Positions 27,881 through 37,564 of a DNA stretch of 64,000 bases are shown one piece after another. The stretch lies in NCBI GenBank assembly GCA_021740745.1, contig JAIOZF010000003.1, forward strand, positions 1-64,000. The letters run 5' to 3'. Within the stretch, counting starts at the first letter, position 1. Each line of letters opens with the position of its first letter. The notes under the pieces were generated by a model. The model saw only the letters and a program-made list of their open reading frames with translations, did no database searches and was not told the origin of the DNA. A program made the position numbers and the translations under genes. The stretch comes from Crocinitomicaceae bacterium. GTDB taxonomy: Bacteria > Bacteroidota > Bacteroidia > Flavobacteriales_D > Crocinitomicaceae.

Positions 27881-30364
27881 ATGTCTGAAAGAATAACTCT
27901 TTTTGCGGATGTAATCATTCCCGTTCCAATTCATCAAGAATTTACCTATCGTATTCCGGTGGAAATGAACGATGCATTGAAACCCGGGTTACGGGTTGTT
28001 GTTCCTTTTGGAAAATCTAAGTTAGTAACTGGAATTGTTACAAAAATTCACGAGAATATACCTGTTCATTACCAAGCAAGATACATTGAACATTTGCTAG
28101 ACAATGAGCCAATAATTACTCCAGAACAATATACATTTTGGAAATGGATTGCAGCATACTACCTCGCTCCTATTGGAGATGTAATGAATGCTGCACTTCC
28201 TGCCAATTTCAAATTAGCTAGTGAAACGAAAATTGTTCTCCACCCAGATTTCGACCCCAAACATACCACTCTAACCGAACGACAAGATCAAATTGTTGAG
28301 TCTCTTGAAATTAAGGAAGTATTAGACTTGAAAGAGATTTCAGAAATCCTTGGTATCAAAACGATTCAACCAATAATAAAAGAACTGATCGATAAACGAG
28401 TAGTCTTATCAATCGAAGAATTAAATAATCGCTTTGTCCCAAAAACGGCGATTTATGTCACCTTGAATGAGCAATACATTTCCGAAGAACGTGTACAAGA
28501 AGTCCTTTCTAATCTTGACAGTAAGAAAAGTGCAGGAAAACAATTAGAAGCGTTTTTGTCCTTTTTAAATGAAAGCAAATACCGTAACGCACAATGCGAA
28601 CCAGTTTTACGAAAAACACTTTTAGACCAAGGAATTTCAGGTTCTGCTCTTCAAACCTTAGAGAAAAACGGAATATTATCCATTGAACGATACGAAATAA
28701 ATCGATTTGCACCAGTTGGTGAAGGACAAAATGCATTCAAAATTCTAGCTCCTTCACAACAAAAAGCCTTAGATGAAATCCATACTTCATTTGAAACATT
28801 CAATACAACATTGCTGCATGGTGTAACAGGTTCAGGAAAAACAGAAATTTATGTCCAACTCATTCAAGAACAACTTGATTTGGGCAAACAGATTCTCTTT
28901 TTGTTGCCAGAAATTGCCTTAACAACTCAACTCATTCAGCGATTATCCGCTTATTTTGGTGATCAGATTGGTGTTTATCATTCAAAATTCAATCAAAATG
29001 AACGAGTTGAAATTTGGAATCATGTACTAAATAATGATCCGAATCAATTTAGAATTATTCTTGGCGCTCGTTCTGCTGTTTTCTTGCCTTATCGTGACCT
29101 TGGACTAATTATAGTTGACGAGGAGCATGAAAGTTCATTTAAGCAATATGATCCATCACCACGATACAATGCCCGAGATGCCTCCATTGTTTTAGCTCAC
29201 CTTCACAAAGCGAAAGTTCTATTAGGATCAGCAACTCCTTCAATGGAGACCTATTACAACGCGAAACAGCAGAAATATGGTTTAGTTGAATTGAATGAAC
29301 GCTTTGGAGGGATAAGGATGCCTGAAATTCTTTGCGCAGATGTAAAAAAAGAACGCAAGCAAAAAAGCATGCAATCTCATTTCACGACCTTTTTAATTGA
29401 CAATATGCGGGAGGCATTGAACAACGGTGAGCAAATCATCTTGTTTCAAAATCGTCGCGGATATACTCCCTTGTGGTCATGTGAAATTTGCAATTGGACA
29501 CCTAAATGTAAAAATTGTGATGTTAGTTTAACTTATCACAAACACACGAACTCCCTCAAATGTCATTATTGCAGTCACGTTTCACCTCCTGTTGGCACAT
29601 GCCCAGCTTGTGGAAGTAATCGATTGAAAATGCTTGGTTTTGGAACTGAAAAAGTAGAGGATGATTTGTCTATAATCTTTCCAGGTAAATCAATTCAGCG
29701 ATTAGACTTGGATAGTACCCGTTCGAAAAATGCCTATGAAACTATTTTAAACGGATTTGAAAACCGTTCCATTGATATTTTGATCGGTACACAAATGGTG
29801 ACCAAAGGATTGGATTTTGACAATGTCAGCTTGGTTGGTGTATTAGATGCTGATATGCTTTTGAACCGTGCCGATTTTAGAGCGTTTGAACGATCTTATC
29901 AACTAATGTCACAAGTTGGAGGAAGAGCAGGAAGAAAACACAAACGTGGGAAAGTAATCATTCAAACGGGTGATCCAGAAAATTGGGTAATTGAAAAAGT
30001 CATCAATCACGATTATGTCGGTTTTTACGCAAGTGAAATTATCGAACGTAAAAATTTCTTTTATCCACCTTTCTACAAATTGATTCAAATTACATTAAAA
30101 CACAAAGACGAGCATATTCTTGATAAAGCAGCATTGGAATTTTCAACGCAATTAAGAGATGTGTTTAAAGAACGTGTTTTAGGTCCCGATTACCCTGTTG
30201 TGAAGCGAATCCAGAACTTATATTTGAAAAATATTATCTTAAAAATTGAAAAAGATGTATCTGATAAAAAAGTAAAGGAACGCCTTCAGCAACTTATCGA
30301 TGCATTCTACAGCGTTCCTTTATACAAGTCTATTCGACTGGTTGTCGATGTTGATCCCGCTTAA
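27881..30364 (+). CDS. priA: primosomal protein N' (replication restart helicase PriA)
   Basis: An 827-residue 3'-to-5' DNA helicase that reloads the replisome at stalled forks. An N-terminal 3'-end-binding domain ([18 protein letters not shown]) is followed by helicase motifs: Walker [38 protein letters not shown]. Zinc-binding cysteine pairs occur in [20 protein letters not shown] and CPACGS, then [11 protein letters not shown] and QVGGRAGR. All expected elements are present at full length. A near -7 box (TAATTTTA at 27869-27876) ends 4 nt before the ATG. Its stop overlaps the convergent rpoD stop within TTAA. Confidence 0.96.
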   Translation: MSERITLFADVIIPVPIHQEFTYRIPVEMNDALKPGLRVVVPFGKSKLVTGIVTKIHENIPVHYQARYIEHLLDNEPIITPEQYTFWKWIAAYYLAPIGDVMNAALPANFKLASETKIVLHPDFDPKHTTLTERQDQIVESLEIKEVLDLKEISEILGIKTIQPIIKELIDKRVVLSIEELNNRFVPKTAIYVTLNEQYISEERVQEVLSNLDSKKSAGKQLEAFLSFLNESKYRNAQCEPVLRKTLLDQGISGSALQTLEKNGILSIERYEINRFAPVGEGQNAFKILAPSQQKALDEIHTSFETFNTTLLHGVTGSGKTEIYVQLIQEQLDLGKQILFLLPEIALTTQLIQRLSAYFGDQIGVYHSKFNQNERVEIWNHVLNNDPNQFRIILGARSAVFLPYRDLGLIIVDEEHESSFKQYDPSPRYNARDASIVLAHLHKAKVLLGSATPSMETYYNAKQQKYGLVELNERFGGIRMPEILCADVKKERKQKSMQSHFTTFLIDNMREALNNGEQIILFQNRRGYTPLWSCEICNWTPKCKNCDVSLTYHKHTNSLKCHYCSHVSPPVGTCPACGSNRLKMLGFGTEKVEDDLSIIFPGKSIQRLDLDSTRSKNAYETILNGFENRSIDILIGTQMVTKGLDFDNVSLVGVLDADMLLNRADFRAFERSYQLMSQVGGRAGRKHKRGKVIIQTGDPENWVIEKVINHDYVGFYASEIIERKNFFYPPFYKLIQITLKHKDEHILDKAALEFSTQLRDVFKERVLGPDYPVVKRIQNLYLKNIILKIEKDVSDKKVKERLQQLIDAFYSVPLYKSIRLVVDVDPA

Positions 30365-31230
30365 CCTAGGTATGATTTTAACATCCGGCTTCGAGAAGTA
30401 TGCTTCAACCTACGAATTGCTTTTTCTTTAATTTGTCTAACTCTCTCTCTTGTAAGATCAAAACGTTCTCCTATTTCTTCTAGGGTTAACGCATGCTTAC
30501 CATTTAATCCATAATATAATCTTACAACATCAGCCTCTCGAGGCGTCAATGTGCACAATGATCGTTCGATATCGCTTCGCAATGATTCAACGACCAAATC
30601 CTTATCTGGACTCGCAAGTGTATCATGCAATAAAACATCATACATACTTGATGACGAATCATCACCATCTACTAATGGTGCATCCATTGATACGTGTCGC
30701 CCTGAATGAGCTAATGACTGTTTGATTTCTTCCGCAGAACATTCTAGTAATTCTGCTAATTCCTCTGCAGAAGGTGGACGTTCAAACTTTTGTTCTAATT
30801 CAGAATAAGCACGGTTAATGCGATTAATCGTTCCGATTTTATTCAAAGGCAAACGCACAATACGCGCTTGTTCTGCTAGTGCTTGTAAAATTGATTGACG
30901 AATCCACCATACGGCATAAGAAATAAATTTAAAACCTCTGGTTTCATCAAAACGCTCTGCAGCTTTAATCAATCCTAAGTTTCCTTCATTGATTAAATCA
31001 GGAAGTGATAATCCTTGATTTTGGTATTGTTTTGATACTGAAACGACGAAACGTAAATTCGCTTTTGTCAATCTCTCTAATGCAGCTCTATCACCATTTC
31101 TGATTCTACGAGCCAACTCCACCTCCTCATCAGCAGTTATTAAATCAACCCTTCCGATCTCTTGTAAATATTTATCAAGAGAGGCCGTCTCGCGGTTGGT
31201 TACTTGCTTCGTTATTTTTAGTTGTCTCAT
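30361..31230 (-). CDS. rpoD: primary RNA polymerase sigma factor (RpoD/SigA, Bacteroidota type)
   Basis: A 289-residue sigma-70 factor lacking region 1.1, as is usual in Bacteroidota. Region 1.2 ([20 protein letters not shown]), region 2 ([39 protein letters not shown]), region 3 ([10 protein letters not shown]) and region 4 ([37 protein letters not shown]) are all visible. This factor should recognise the TAnnTTTG boxes seen throughout the window. The ATG at 31230 gives the standard [20 protein letters not shown] start, which is preferred over the upstream ATG at 31257. The last codons overlap priA by 4 bp. Confidence 0.96.
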   Translation of the reverse strand: MRQLKITKQVTNRETASLDKYLQEIGRVDLITADEEVELARRIRNGDRAALERLTKANLRFVVSVSKQYQNQGLSLPDLINEGNLGLIKAAERFDETRGFKFISYAVWWIRQSILQALAEQARIVRLPLNKIGTINRINRAYSELEQKFERPPSAEELAELLECSAEEIKQSLAHSGRHVSMDAPLVDGDDSSSSMYDVLLHDTLASPDKDLVVESLRSDIERSLCTLTPREADVVRLYYGLNGKHALTLEEIGERFDLTRERVRQIKEKAIRRLKHTSRSRMLKSYLG

Positions 31231-31388
31231 GCGTACACGATTTAGTTTGTGATACAATTCTATAACGTTTAATATACCAATTAGTTGGTTACCATTAACA
31301 TAAATTAGTACTCAATCTACTTAGAAATGAATATAGTGTACCTTTCATTGAATATTCTGCGCTTATCCTTTATTAACGTCGCAAAGAC

Positions 31389-31405
31389 ATTTAGTTTCAC
31401 TAAAT
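31389..31405. promoter_or_regulatory. palindrome overlapping the promoter of the phosphatase/methyltransferase/Crp operon
   Basis: ATTTAGT and ACTAAAT form a perfect 7-bp inverted repeat around TTC. Its right arm overlaps the TAAATTTG box at 31401-31408. A repressor bound here would block the promoter; the protein is unknown. Confidence 0.45.
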
Positions 31406-31408
31406 TTG
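31401..31408 (+). promoter_or_regulatory. candidate -7 promoter element abutting the LMW phosphatase start
   Basis: TAAATTTG matches TAnnTTTG and ends only 4 nt before the ATG at 31413, so transcription should begin at or next to the start codon. Confidence 0.5.
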
Positions 31409-31412
31409 CTAA

Positions 31413-31868
31413 ATGAAAATACTCATGGTTTGCTTAGGGAACATTTGTCGCTCACCAATTGCGGATGGATTGTTGCGTGATAAAATCATGAAAAACAAAC
31501 TCAACGCTGCAGTTGATTCAGCTGGCACATCTGGTTTACATGCAGGTCAAGCCCCTGATGAACGGATGCAAGAAACTGCTCTTTCATTTGGCGTAAACAT
31601 AGGAGATTTGCGCGCACGCAAGTTCACTGTAAACGATTTTGATCAGTTTGACCTAATTTACGCAATGGATAAAAGCAATTATGAAAACATACTTCAACTA
31701 TCGCGTTCAGCGGAAGATAAATCAAAAGTAAAACTCATACTGAACGAATTAAATCCAGGTAGTAACTTAGAAGTTCCCGATCCATATTATGGTGGAAAAC
31801 AAGGATTCATTGATGTATTCAATCTTTTAGATTTAGCAACGGATAAAATCATAGAAAAAATAAGCTAA
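31413..31868 (+). CDS. low-molecular-weight protein-tyrosine phosphatase
   Basis: A 151-residue cytoplasmic phosphatase. The P-loop CLGNICRS (Cys7 to Arg13) follows the first beta-strand directly, and the general acid lies in VPDPYYGG near the C terminus. Both are diagnostic of the LMW-PTP family, which dephosphorylates tyrosine on proteins, or arginine in some relatives. No tyrosine kinase or exopolysaccharide locus is adjacent. Its stop overlaps the next start by one nucleotide (TAATG), so it is coupled to the methyltransferase gene. Confidence 0.93.
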   Translation: MKILMVCLGNICRSPIADGLLRDKIMKNKLNAAVDSAGTSGLHAGQAPDERMQETALSFGVNIGDLRARKFTVNDFDQFDLIYAMDKSNYENILQLSRSAEDKSKVKLILNELNPGSNLEVPDPYYGGKQGFIDVFNLLDLATDKIIEKIS

Positions 31869-32581
31869 TGGCAAGCGGTAAAATTTATTTAATACCTAAT
31901 ACACTTGGTGGAGAATCCACAAGCGACATCATTCCTCAAGACGTAATTACGCTCGCAATAACCTTGCGTCATTTTGCCGTGGAAGATGTAAAATCTGCAC
32001 GTCGCTTATTGCGAAAAATGGATCGAGAATTTCCTATTGATGATTGTGAATTCTTTAACTTAAACAAAAATTCTCCGATTGAAGATTTATTGCGTATGAT
32101 TCGTTGTCTTAAAGATGGCAACGATTTGGGAATTATTTCAGAAGCAGGATGTCCAGGAATTGCAGATCCAGGAGGAGCATTAGTTTCTTTGGCGCATGAA
32201 AAAGATATTCAAACAGTTCCCTTGGTTGGACCTTCCTCTATCCTATTGGCATTAATCAGCAGTGGTTTTTCAGGTCAAACGTTCACATTTCACGGATACT
32301 TGCCAAAAGAGCGCAAAGACCGTGTACGTCGTTTAAAAGATTTTGAAGGAGATTCGAGAAGAACAGGTTATACGCATATCTTTATGGACACTCCATTTAG
32401 AAATATGAATGTGCTCGATGATTTATTAAATGAATTAGCAGATACCACGATGTTGTGTATCGCTTCAAATATTACGATGCACGATCAACACATCAAAACG
32501 ATGTCGGTGAAAGACTGGCGAGAGAATGCGTATGACTTAGCGAAGCGCCCCACCTTATTTTTGATTGGCAAACCTCAATAA
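31868..32581 (+). CDS. SAM-dependent tetrapyrrole-methylase-fold methyltransferase (RsmI-like)
   Basis: A 237-residue protein of the RsmI/tetrapyrrole methylase fold. KIYLIPNTLG, GIISEAGCPGIADPGGALV, VPLVGPSSILLALISSGFS and FHGYLPKER match the family blocks. RsmI methylates the 2'-OH of C1402 in 16S rRNA. This protein is shorter than typical RsmI, and its glycine-rich loop differs from the usual DAGTP form, so it may be a Bacteroidota paralogue with a different target. Its start overlaps the upstream stop by one base, and a Crp-type gene follows after 8 nt. Confidence 0.85.
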   Translation: MASGKIYLIPNTLGGESTSDIIPQDVITLAITLRHFAVEDVKSARRLLRKMDREFPIDDCEFFNLNKNSPIEDLLRMIRCLKDGNDLGIISEAGCPGIADPGGALVSLAHEKDIQTVPLVGPSSILLALISSGFSGQTFTFHGYLPKERKDRVRRLKDFEGDSRRTGYTHIFMDTPFRNMNVLDDLLNELADTTMLCIASNITMHDQHIKTMSVKDWRENAYDLAKRPTLFLIGKPQ

Positions 32582-32589
32582 CTATTCAA

Positions 32590-33210
32590 ATGGAATTAGA
32601 TAACCTTCAAGAATTTAAATCAACACCTCAAATGCGTGAGAAACTGCTAGAGGTTGGATATATAAAACCATTCCTAGACGGTGAAATAATCTTGAATGAA
32701 AACGCTTACATCAAGGCTATTCCGATTGTAATTTCAGGAAGTGTAAAAGTAATGCGAACTGATGAGGATGGTCGCGAGATACTTTTATACTACATCAAGG
32801 CTGGTGAAAGTTGTATTATGTCATTTTTAGGTGGGATGCACCAAGACACCAGTAAAATCAAAGCTGTGGCAGAAGGAAATGCTGAAATACTTTTCATTCC
32901 AATGGATAAAATTGGTGGATTATTAAAGGATTTCCCTGAATGGTTGGATTATATCTTCAAATTATACCACAAGCGCTTTGAGGAGCTATTGGAAGTAGTA
33001 AATGCTGTTGCTTTCAAAAAAATGGATGAGCGTTTACTTAATTTCATTCAGAAAAAATGCGAATTGACCGATAGCAAAATATTGAATATTACGCACGAAC
33101 AAATAGCAAACGAATTGGGTACAGCACGTGTGGTAATTTCAAGGTTGTTAAAGCAAATGGAAGACGAGAACTTGGTTATTCTTGGACGAAATAAGGTAAC
33201 GCTTATTTAA
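32590..33210 (+). CDS. Crp/Fnr-family transcriptional regulator
   Basis: A 206-residue regulator. An N-terminal cyclic-nucleotide-binding-type beta-barrel (about 25-125: AIPIVISGSVKVMRTDEDGR, YYIKAGESCIMSF) is joined by a long helix to a winged HTH (about 150-206: ITHEQIANELGTARVVISRL). There is no Fnr cysteine cluster near the N terminus, so an iron-sulfur sensor is unlikely. The barrel lacks an obvious canonical cAMP-binding arginine motif, so the ligand is unknown. Its last 8 nt overlap the convergent DnaJ-like gene. It is the third gene of the operon starting at 31413. Confidence 0.9.
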   Translation: MELDNLQEFKSTPQMREKLLEVGYIKPFLDGEIILNENAYIKAIPIVISGSVKVMRTDEDGREILLYYIKAGESCIMSFLGGMHQDTSKIKAVAEGNAEILFIPMDKIGGLLKDFPEWLDYIFKLYHKRFEELLEVVNAVAFKKMDERLLNFIQKKCELTDSKILNITHEQIANELGTARVVISRLLKQMEDENLVILGRNKVTLI

Positions 33211-33982
33211 ATCCTCGCTGCTTTTTAATTGCGTCGTACGATTCCTGAATTTTCTGGAACTTCTCTTTTGCCCCTTTTTGGTATTCTTCTCCCATTTGAG
33301 CAACTTTATCTGGATGAAATTTTATGGCCATTTGGCGGTAAGCCTTCTTTACCTCATCATCTGTGGCGTTCGCTTCAATACCTAATACTTTGTAATCTGA
33401 ATTGGTATCGCGATAGAACATGTTTTTCACACTTTCAAATTCCATCTGAGGTATCCCCAATAAATTGGCAATATTCTGAATAGCACTAATCTCTGCACTG
33501 GAAACATCGCCATCCGCTTTAGCAATACCAAATAAGTAGTGAATCAATTGAACGCGGACTTCCAACTGCATGCGCATCCGTATATCATTACAAATTTGCG
33601 ACAAAGGAATTTGATCTGAATCAATGAACTTCTTAAGCGTTTGAAGATGAGTTGTACTAAACTGAGGACCAAATTGAGCTGCAAAAAACATTTTTACAAA
33701 ATCCAATTCCGCTTTTAAAACCTTCCCATCTGCTTTCATAACAGAAGCTGAAAGTGCCATCAACATTGTTGCAACATCACTTGTCGTGGATCTTTGTTGG
33801 TAATATTGAAACACATCTTCAGCAGAAAATGCGCGACCTTCTTTTTTTGCTTGATTTTTTGCCTGATCCATAATGCGCTGATAATTATCAATGACAGAAC
33901 CAACAATAAAACCAAGAACTCCTGCAAAAAAGTTACGTCCAAAGAGAAAATATGCTCCTACTCCTAAAATCCACTTAAACAA
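33203..33982 (-). CDS. TerB/DjlA-like protein with C-terminal DnaJ domain
   Basis: A 259-residue protein with an N-terminal hydrophobic, glycine-rich segment (WILGVGAYFLFGRNFFAGVL), a TerB-like helical domain (about 60-180: LMALSASVMKADGKVLKAEL) and a C-terminal J domain (about 190-255) with the HPD motif in KFHPDKVAQ. The order TM-TerB-J is that of the DjlA co-chaperone, which stimulates DnaK at the membrane. No ATG is available; TTG at 33982 is the only usual start, leaving some doubt about the N terminus. It overlaps the Crp-type gene by 8 nt and lies downstream of htpG on the same strand, a plausible chaperone pair. Confidence 0.85.
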   Translation of the reverse strand: MFKWILGVGAYFLFGRNFFAGVLGFIVGSVIDNYQRIMDQAKNQAKKEGRAFSAEDVFQYYQQRSTTSDVATMLMALSASVMKADGKVLKAELDFVKMFFAAQFGPQFSTTHLQTLKKFIDSDQIPLSQICNDIRMRMQLEVRVQLIHYLFGIAKADGDVSSAEISAIQNIANLLGIPQMEFESVKNMFYRDTNSDYKVLGIEANATDDEVKKAYRQMAIKFHPDKVAQMGEEYQKGAKEKFQKIQESYDAIKKQRGFK

Positions 33983-34051
33983 AATCGTGCGTATTAATGA
34001 TATAAAAAGGAGAAGTGCATAACACTTCTCCCGAAAATTTAATTGATAAAA

Positions 34052-35941
34052 TTATACTATTTGATTGACATTTCGTTCAATAAAGCTATCTAATGCTTCT
34101 CCTTTTAACATGCCTTGTGCTAAAAGTGCTAAATCAGTCAATTGTTTCGCAACTGATGCTTGTTCTTCAGCTGGTTTTGATAACACTGTTTGAATTGCCG
34201 GGTGATTTGCGTTGACATGCATATTATACATTTCAGGGAAAGCACCGAACATTCCACCACCACCCATTTTTTGCTGCTCCATCATTCGACGAATAAACTC
34301 TGGCTGAGTAATGATTATTGGTGCATCGCTTTCACTCATACTTTCGAATTTTACTGTGAATTTTTGCTGATTCACAACGCCTTCAAAAACAGGTTGCAAC
34401 AATTCTTCTTGTTCTTTTGATAACTTAGATGGAATTTCATCAGATTTTTGAATCAATTTATCTAATGTATCCGCATCTACACGCGCAAAAGAAAGATTCT
34501 CGATTTCATTCTCCAATTTCGCAATCCAATGTGGCACAAGTGGTCCAGCTAATTCAACTACATCATAACCTCTATCTTTTGCCTTCTTGATGAACGAATA
34601 TTGACCTTCCGTATCATTTGAATACAGAACGATTACTTTTCCATCCTTATTCGTTTGAAGAGGCGAAATTTTCTCTTTGTACTCTTCGATTGTATGGTAA
34701 GCACCATCCAAACTTTTTAATAAGGAAAATGACTTCGCCTTTTCAGCAAACTTATCTTCAGATAAACTTCCGTATTGAACAAAAATTTGTAAATCTTCCC
34801 ATTTCTCTTCAAAATCCTTACGATCTTTCTTAAACATTTCTGCCAATTTATCAGCTACCTTCTTAGTAATATGTGCTGATATTTTCTTCACATTCCCATC
34901 TGATTGCAAATAAGAACGAGAAACATTTAAAGGAATATCTGGTGAATCAATTACACCATGAAGCAAAGTAAGGAATTCAGGAACAATCTCTGCAACGCTA
35001 TCTGTAATGAATACTTGATTCGAATACAAATTGATTTTATTACGTTGAACTTCTACATTTTCCTTGATCTTCGGGAAATATAAAATCCCCGTTAAATTGA
35101 AAGGATAATCCACATTTAAGTGAATATGAAACAATGGACTTTCAAAAGTACTCGGGTATAATTCACGGTAGAACGAAGCGTAATCCTCATCACTCAAATC
35201 AACAGGTGCCTTTGTCCATGCTGGACTCACATTATTAATTTGATTGGGAACATCGATAGCAACGCGCTTAACTTTGTCGTTTTCATCTTTTTCACCATCT
35301 GGAGAATCAATGTATTCCGTTTTGTTTCCGAAGAATACAGGAATAGGCAAGAACTTGCAATATTTATCTAAAATACCTCCAATTCGCGCTTTGTCTAAAA
35401 ACTCTGCTGATTCTTCAGAAATATATAAGATGATATCTGTACCTCTTTCTTCTTTTTCAATATCTGTGATCGTATATTCAGGCGAACCATTACTTTCCCA
35501 TTGAACTGCTTGAGCGCCATCATGGCGAGAAAGCGTTTTGATTTGAACCTTTTCAGCTACCATAAAGGCAGAATAGAATCCAAGACCAAAATGTCCAATT
35601 ATTTGCTCTGCTCCTTCATTTCCTTTGTATTGTTGCACAAATTCTTCTGCTCCAGAAAAAGCAATTTGATTGATATACTTGTCAATTTCATCCGCTGTTA
35701 AACCAATCCCTCTATCTCGAATCGTTAGCGTTTTGTTAGGTGCATCCAAGATTACTTCAACTTTCAATTCACCTAACTCACCCTTGAACTCACCATTTGC
35801 TGCAAGTACTTTCATTTTCTGACTTGCATCCACAGCATTAGAAACCAATTCTCGTAAAAAGATTTCATGATCGGAGTACAAGAATTTTTTAATGATTGGG
35901 AAAATATTTTCCGTTTGCACATTAATTTGACCTGTTCTCAT
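34052..35941 (-). CDS. htpG: molecular chaperone HtpG (Hsp90)
   Basis: A 629-residue cytosolic Hsp90. The GHKL ATPase domain is complete: ENIFPIIKKFLYSDHEIFLR, ELVSNAVDA with the catalytic glutamate and ATP-contact asparagine, LTIRDRGIGLT, and GHFGLGFYSAFMVA. The middle domain contains the catalytic-loop region NVSRSYLQSD, and a C-terminal dimerisation domain follows. A tandem pair of inverted repeats lies 63-95 bp upstream of the start and may serve heat-shock control. It is divergent from the membrane-protein gene at 36083. Confidence 0.97.
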   Translation of the reverse strand: MRTGQINVQTENIFPIIKKFLYSDHEIFLRELVSNAVDASQKMKVLAANGEFKGELGELKVEVILDAPNKTLTIRDRGIGLTADEIDKYINQIAFSGAEEFVQQYKGNEGAEQIIGHFGLGFYSAFMVAEKVQIKTLSRHDGAQAVQWESNGSPEYTITDIEKEERGTDIILYISEESAEFLDKARIGGILDKYCKFLPIPVFFGNKTEYIDSPDGEKDENDKVKRVAIDVPNQINNVSPAWTKAPVDLSDEDYASFYRELYPSTFESPLFHIHLNVDYPFNLTGILYFPKIKENVEVQRNKINLYSNQVFITDSVAEIVPEFLTLLHGVIDSPDIPLNVSRSYLQSDGNVKKISAHITKKVADKLAEMFKKDRKDFEEKWEDLQIFVQYGSLSEDKFAEKAKSFSLLKSLDGAYHTIEEYKEKISPLQTNKDGKVIVLYSNDTEGQYSFIKKAKDRGYDVVELAGPLVPHWIAKLENEIENLSFARVDADTLDKLIQKSDEIPSKLSKEQEELLQPVFEGVVNQQKFTVKFESMSESDAPIIITQPEFIRRMMEQQKMGGGGMFGAFPEMYNMHVNANHPAIQTVLSKPAEEQASVAKQLTDLALLAQGMLKGEALDSFIERNVNQIV

Positions 35942-36001
35942 AATATTATTTTAGTTTAAAATACGCCTCTCGTTGTCAATCTCTATGCCATCGGTAATAT
36001 T

Positions 36002-36036
36002 CTGACAAACTGTCTTGTAAATCCGACAAATTGTCG
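36002..36036. promoter_or_regulatory. tandem GACA/TGTC inverted repeats upstream of htpG
   Basis: GACA-AAC-TGTC at 36004-36014 and CGACAA-A-TTGTCG at 36024-36036 are two inverted repeats whose GACAA starts lie 21 bp (two helical turns) apart. The arrangement suggests cooperative dimers in the htpG control region. It is not CIRCE, and the regulator is unknown. Confidence 0.45.
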
Positions 36037-36059
36037 AACTCTAAAGTGTATAAAATTCT

Positions 36060-36067
36060 TAAGTTTG
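36060..36067 (+). promoter_or_regulatory. candidate -7 promoter element upstream of the membrane-protein gene
   Basis: TAAGTTTG matches TAnnTTTG. Its terminal TTG coincides with a possible TTG start at 36065, and the box ends 15 nt before the GTG at 36083. Confidence 0.4.
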
Positions 36068-36082
36068 CAAAAAAAAATAGAA

Positions 36083-37564
36083 GTGTTCATCTACTCACTG
36101 ATTTTCATTTTTGCACTATTCACTTTACTGAGAATATCTACCCGTTTTCACCTTGATGGTTTATCGAAGTGGACCTTTCCCGTGGCTTTTTTGGTCAAAA
36201 TTTGCGTAGGTCTTTTGCTATTCTATCTTCATTACAATACCTATGGAATTGACGAATTAAGTCACGATGGAGAAACCTTCATGAAGGAAGGTAAGTACTT
36301 GAACGATGTTTTTTATACTTCTCCACTACACTATTTTCAACTGCTTACAGGTTTTGGAGAATCCACACATTTAATCGAACAACATTTATACATGACCGAA
36401 TATTGGTCAGCTGGTGATTTAACGCTTATCAACGATTCAAAAAACATTATTCGAATTCATAGCCTTATTCACTTCTTTTCGGCGAATACCTATTTAGTTC
36501 ATTTAAGTATACTCTGTTTTCTTTCTTTAATTGGTATTAAGTTAATTTATCAATCCATTCAACCATACACCGCACAATCGAAGATTCTCGTTTTTGGTGT
36601 TTTACTTCTTGTGCCAAGCACAGTGTTTTGGACCTCAAGCATGATGAAAGAACCCATGTTGTTACTAGGTATGGGAATCATGTTGTACAGCTTAATTAAG
36701 GTTCAAAATAAAACAGGAAAAGTTGTCTATTTTCTGATTTCTTGTTGCATTTTAATAGCTTTTAAACCATATGTATTAGCTTGTATTTTACTTGCATTAA
36801 TTGCGGTTCTAGTTTATAAATATATTTTCAGCCATCGTTTACTATTTACGCTAATCTCGCTTTTTACAGGTGCACTCTTACTTGGAATTCTTGCTAAAAA
36901 ACCAACCCAAACAATTGTTGACAACCTAACTCGAAAGCAATTTGACTTTGTCAACGTCGGCAAAGGTGGGCTTCATATTATTGCTGATTCATGTATTTAC
37001 TATTTCCAACCTCATCAATACGATAAGATCGAATTCAAAGGAAACAAAGTGCGATTAACAGAAGATGTAGATGCCTTCATAATTCATTTTGGGAGCACAC
37101 AAAAACCTAAGCCAATACATTTAAAACCGCAAAAAACTGAATGGTGGACAGTTACATACTTTGCACAAGGATGCAGCAGTTACATCGAAACAACTCCTAT
37201 TTCAAATTCTTTTTCACAGTTGATAAAAAATATACCTGAAGCACTAACGAATTCCATATTTCGTCCATTTTTTAATGACCCGGGAAGCAAGTTAAAATAC
37301 CTTTCCTTCCTCGAGATTTGGATGATTGTCTTCTTTCTAATTGTTGCAATTGTCAATCGAAGAAAATTAAGTAAACTTGAGAAAGAACTTGTTTTTGGTC
37401 TACTCATTTTTGCCTTTTTATTATTTGTATTGATTGGTTGGACAACACCTGTAATCGGCGCAATTACCCGCTATCGTTTTCCTGCACAATTGGCGATTAT
37501 AATTATTGGAATCATTCTTATCAAACCTATTTCAAGTATCCGATGGAAAAAAAATATGTCTTAA
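36083..37564 (+). CDS. multi-pass membrane protein of unknown function
   Basis: About 493 residues with roughly ten hydrophobic segments: clusters at the N terminus, around residues 130-270, and near the C terminus. Between them lies a non-hydrophobic loop of about 110 residues (roughly 280-390) with NVGKGGLHIIADSCIYYFQP. The layout recalls membrane glycosyltransferases or polymerases, but no motif settles it and no function is assigned. The start is uncertain: TTG at 36065 lies in a -7-like box, so GTG at 36083 is used. No ATG occurs before the first membrane segment. The last 22 nt overlap the SDR gene. Confidence 0.7.
   Translation: MFIYSLIFIFALFTLLRISTRFHLDGLSKWTFPVAFLVKICVGLLLFYLHYNTYGIDELSHDGETFMKEGKYLNDVFYTSPLHYFQLLTGFGESTHLIEQHLYMTEYWSAGDLTLINDSKNIIRIHSLIHFFSANTYLVHLSILCFLSLIGIKLIYQSIQPYTAQSKILVFGVLLLVPSTVFWTSSMMKEPMLLLGMGIMLYSLIKVQNKTGKVVYFLISCCILIAFKPYVLACILLALIAVLVYKYIFSHRLLFTLISLFTGALLLGILAKKPTQTIVDNLTRKQFDFVNVGKGGLHIIADSCIYYFQPHQYDKIEFKGNKVRLTEDVDAFIIHFGSTQKPKPIHLKPQKTEWWTVTYFAQGCSSYIETTPISNSFSQLIKNIPEALTNSIFRPFFNDPGSKLKYLSFLEIWMIVFFLIVAIVNRRKLSKLEKELVFGLLIFAFLLFVLIGWTTPVIGAITRYRFPAQLAIIIIGIILIKPISSIRWKKNMS

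Noticed and set aside
36024-36036. CIRCE/HrcA element before htpG
   Set aside because: The CIRCE consensus (TTAGCACTC-N9-GAGTGCTAA) is not present; the repeats are a different motif.
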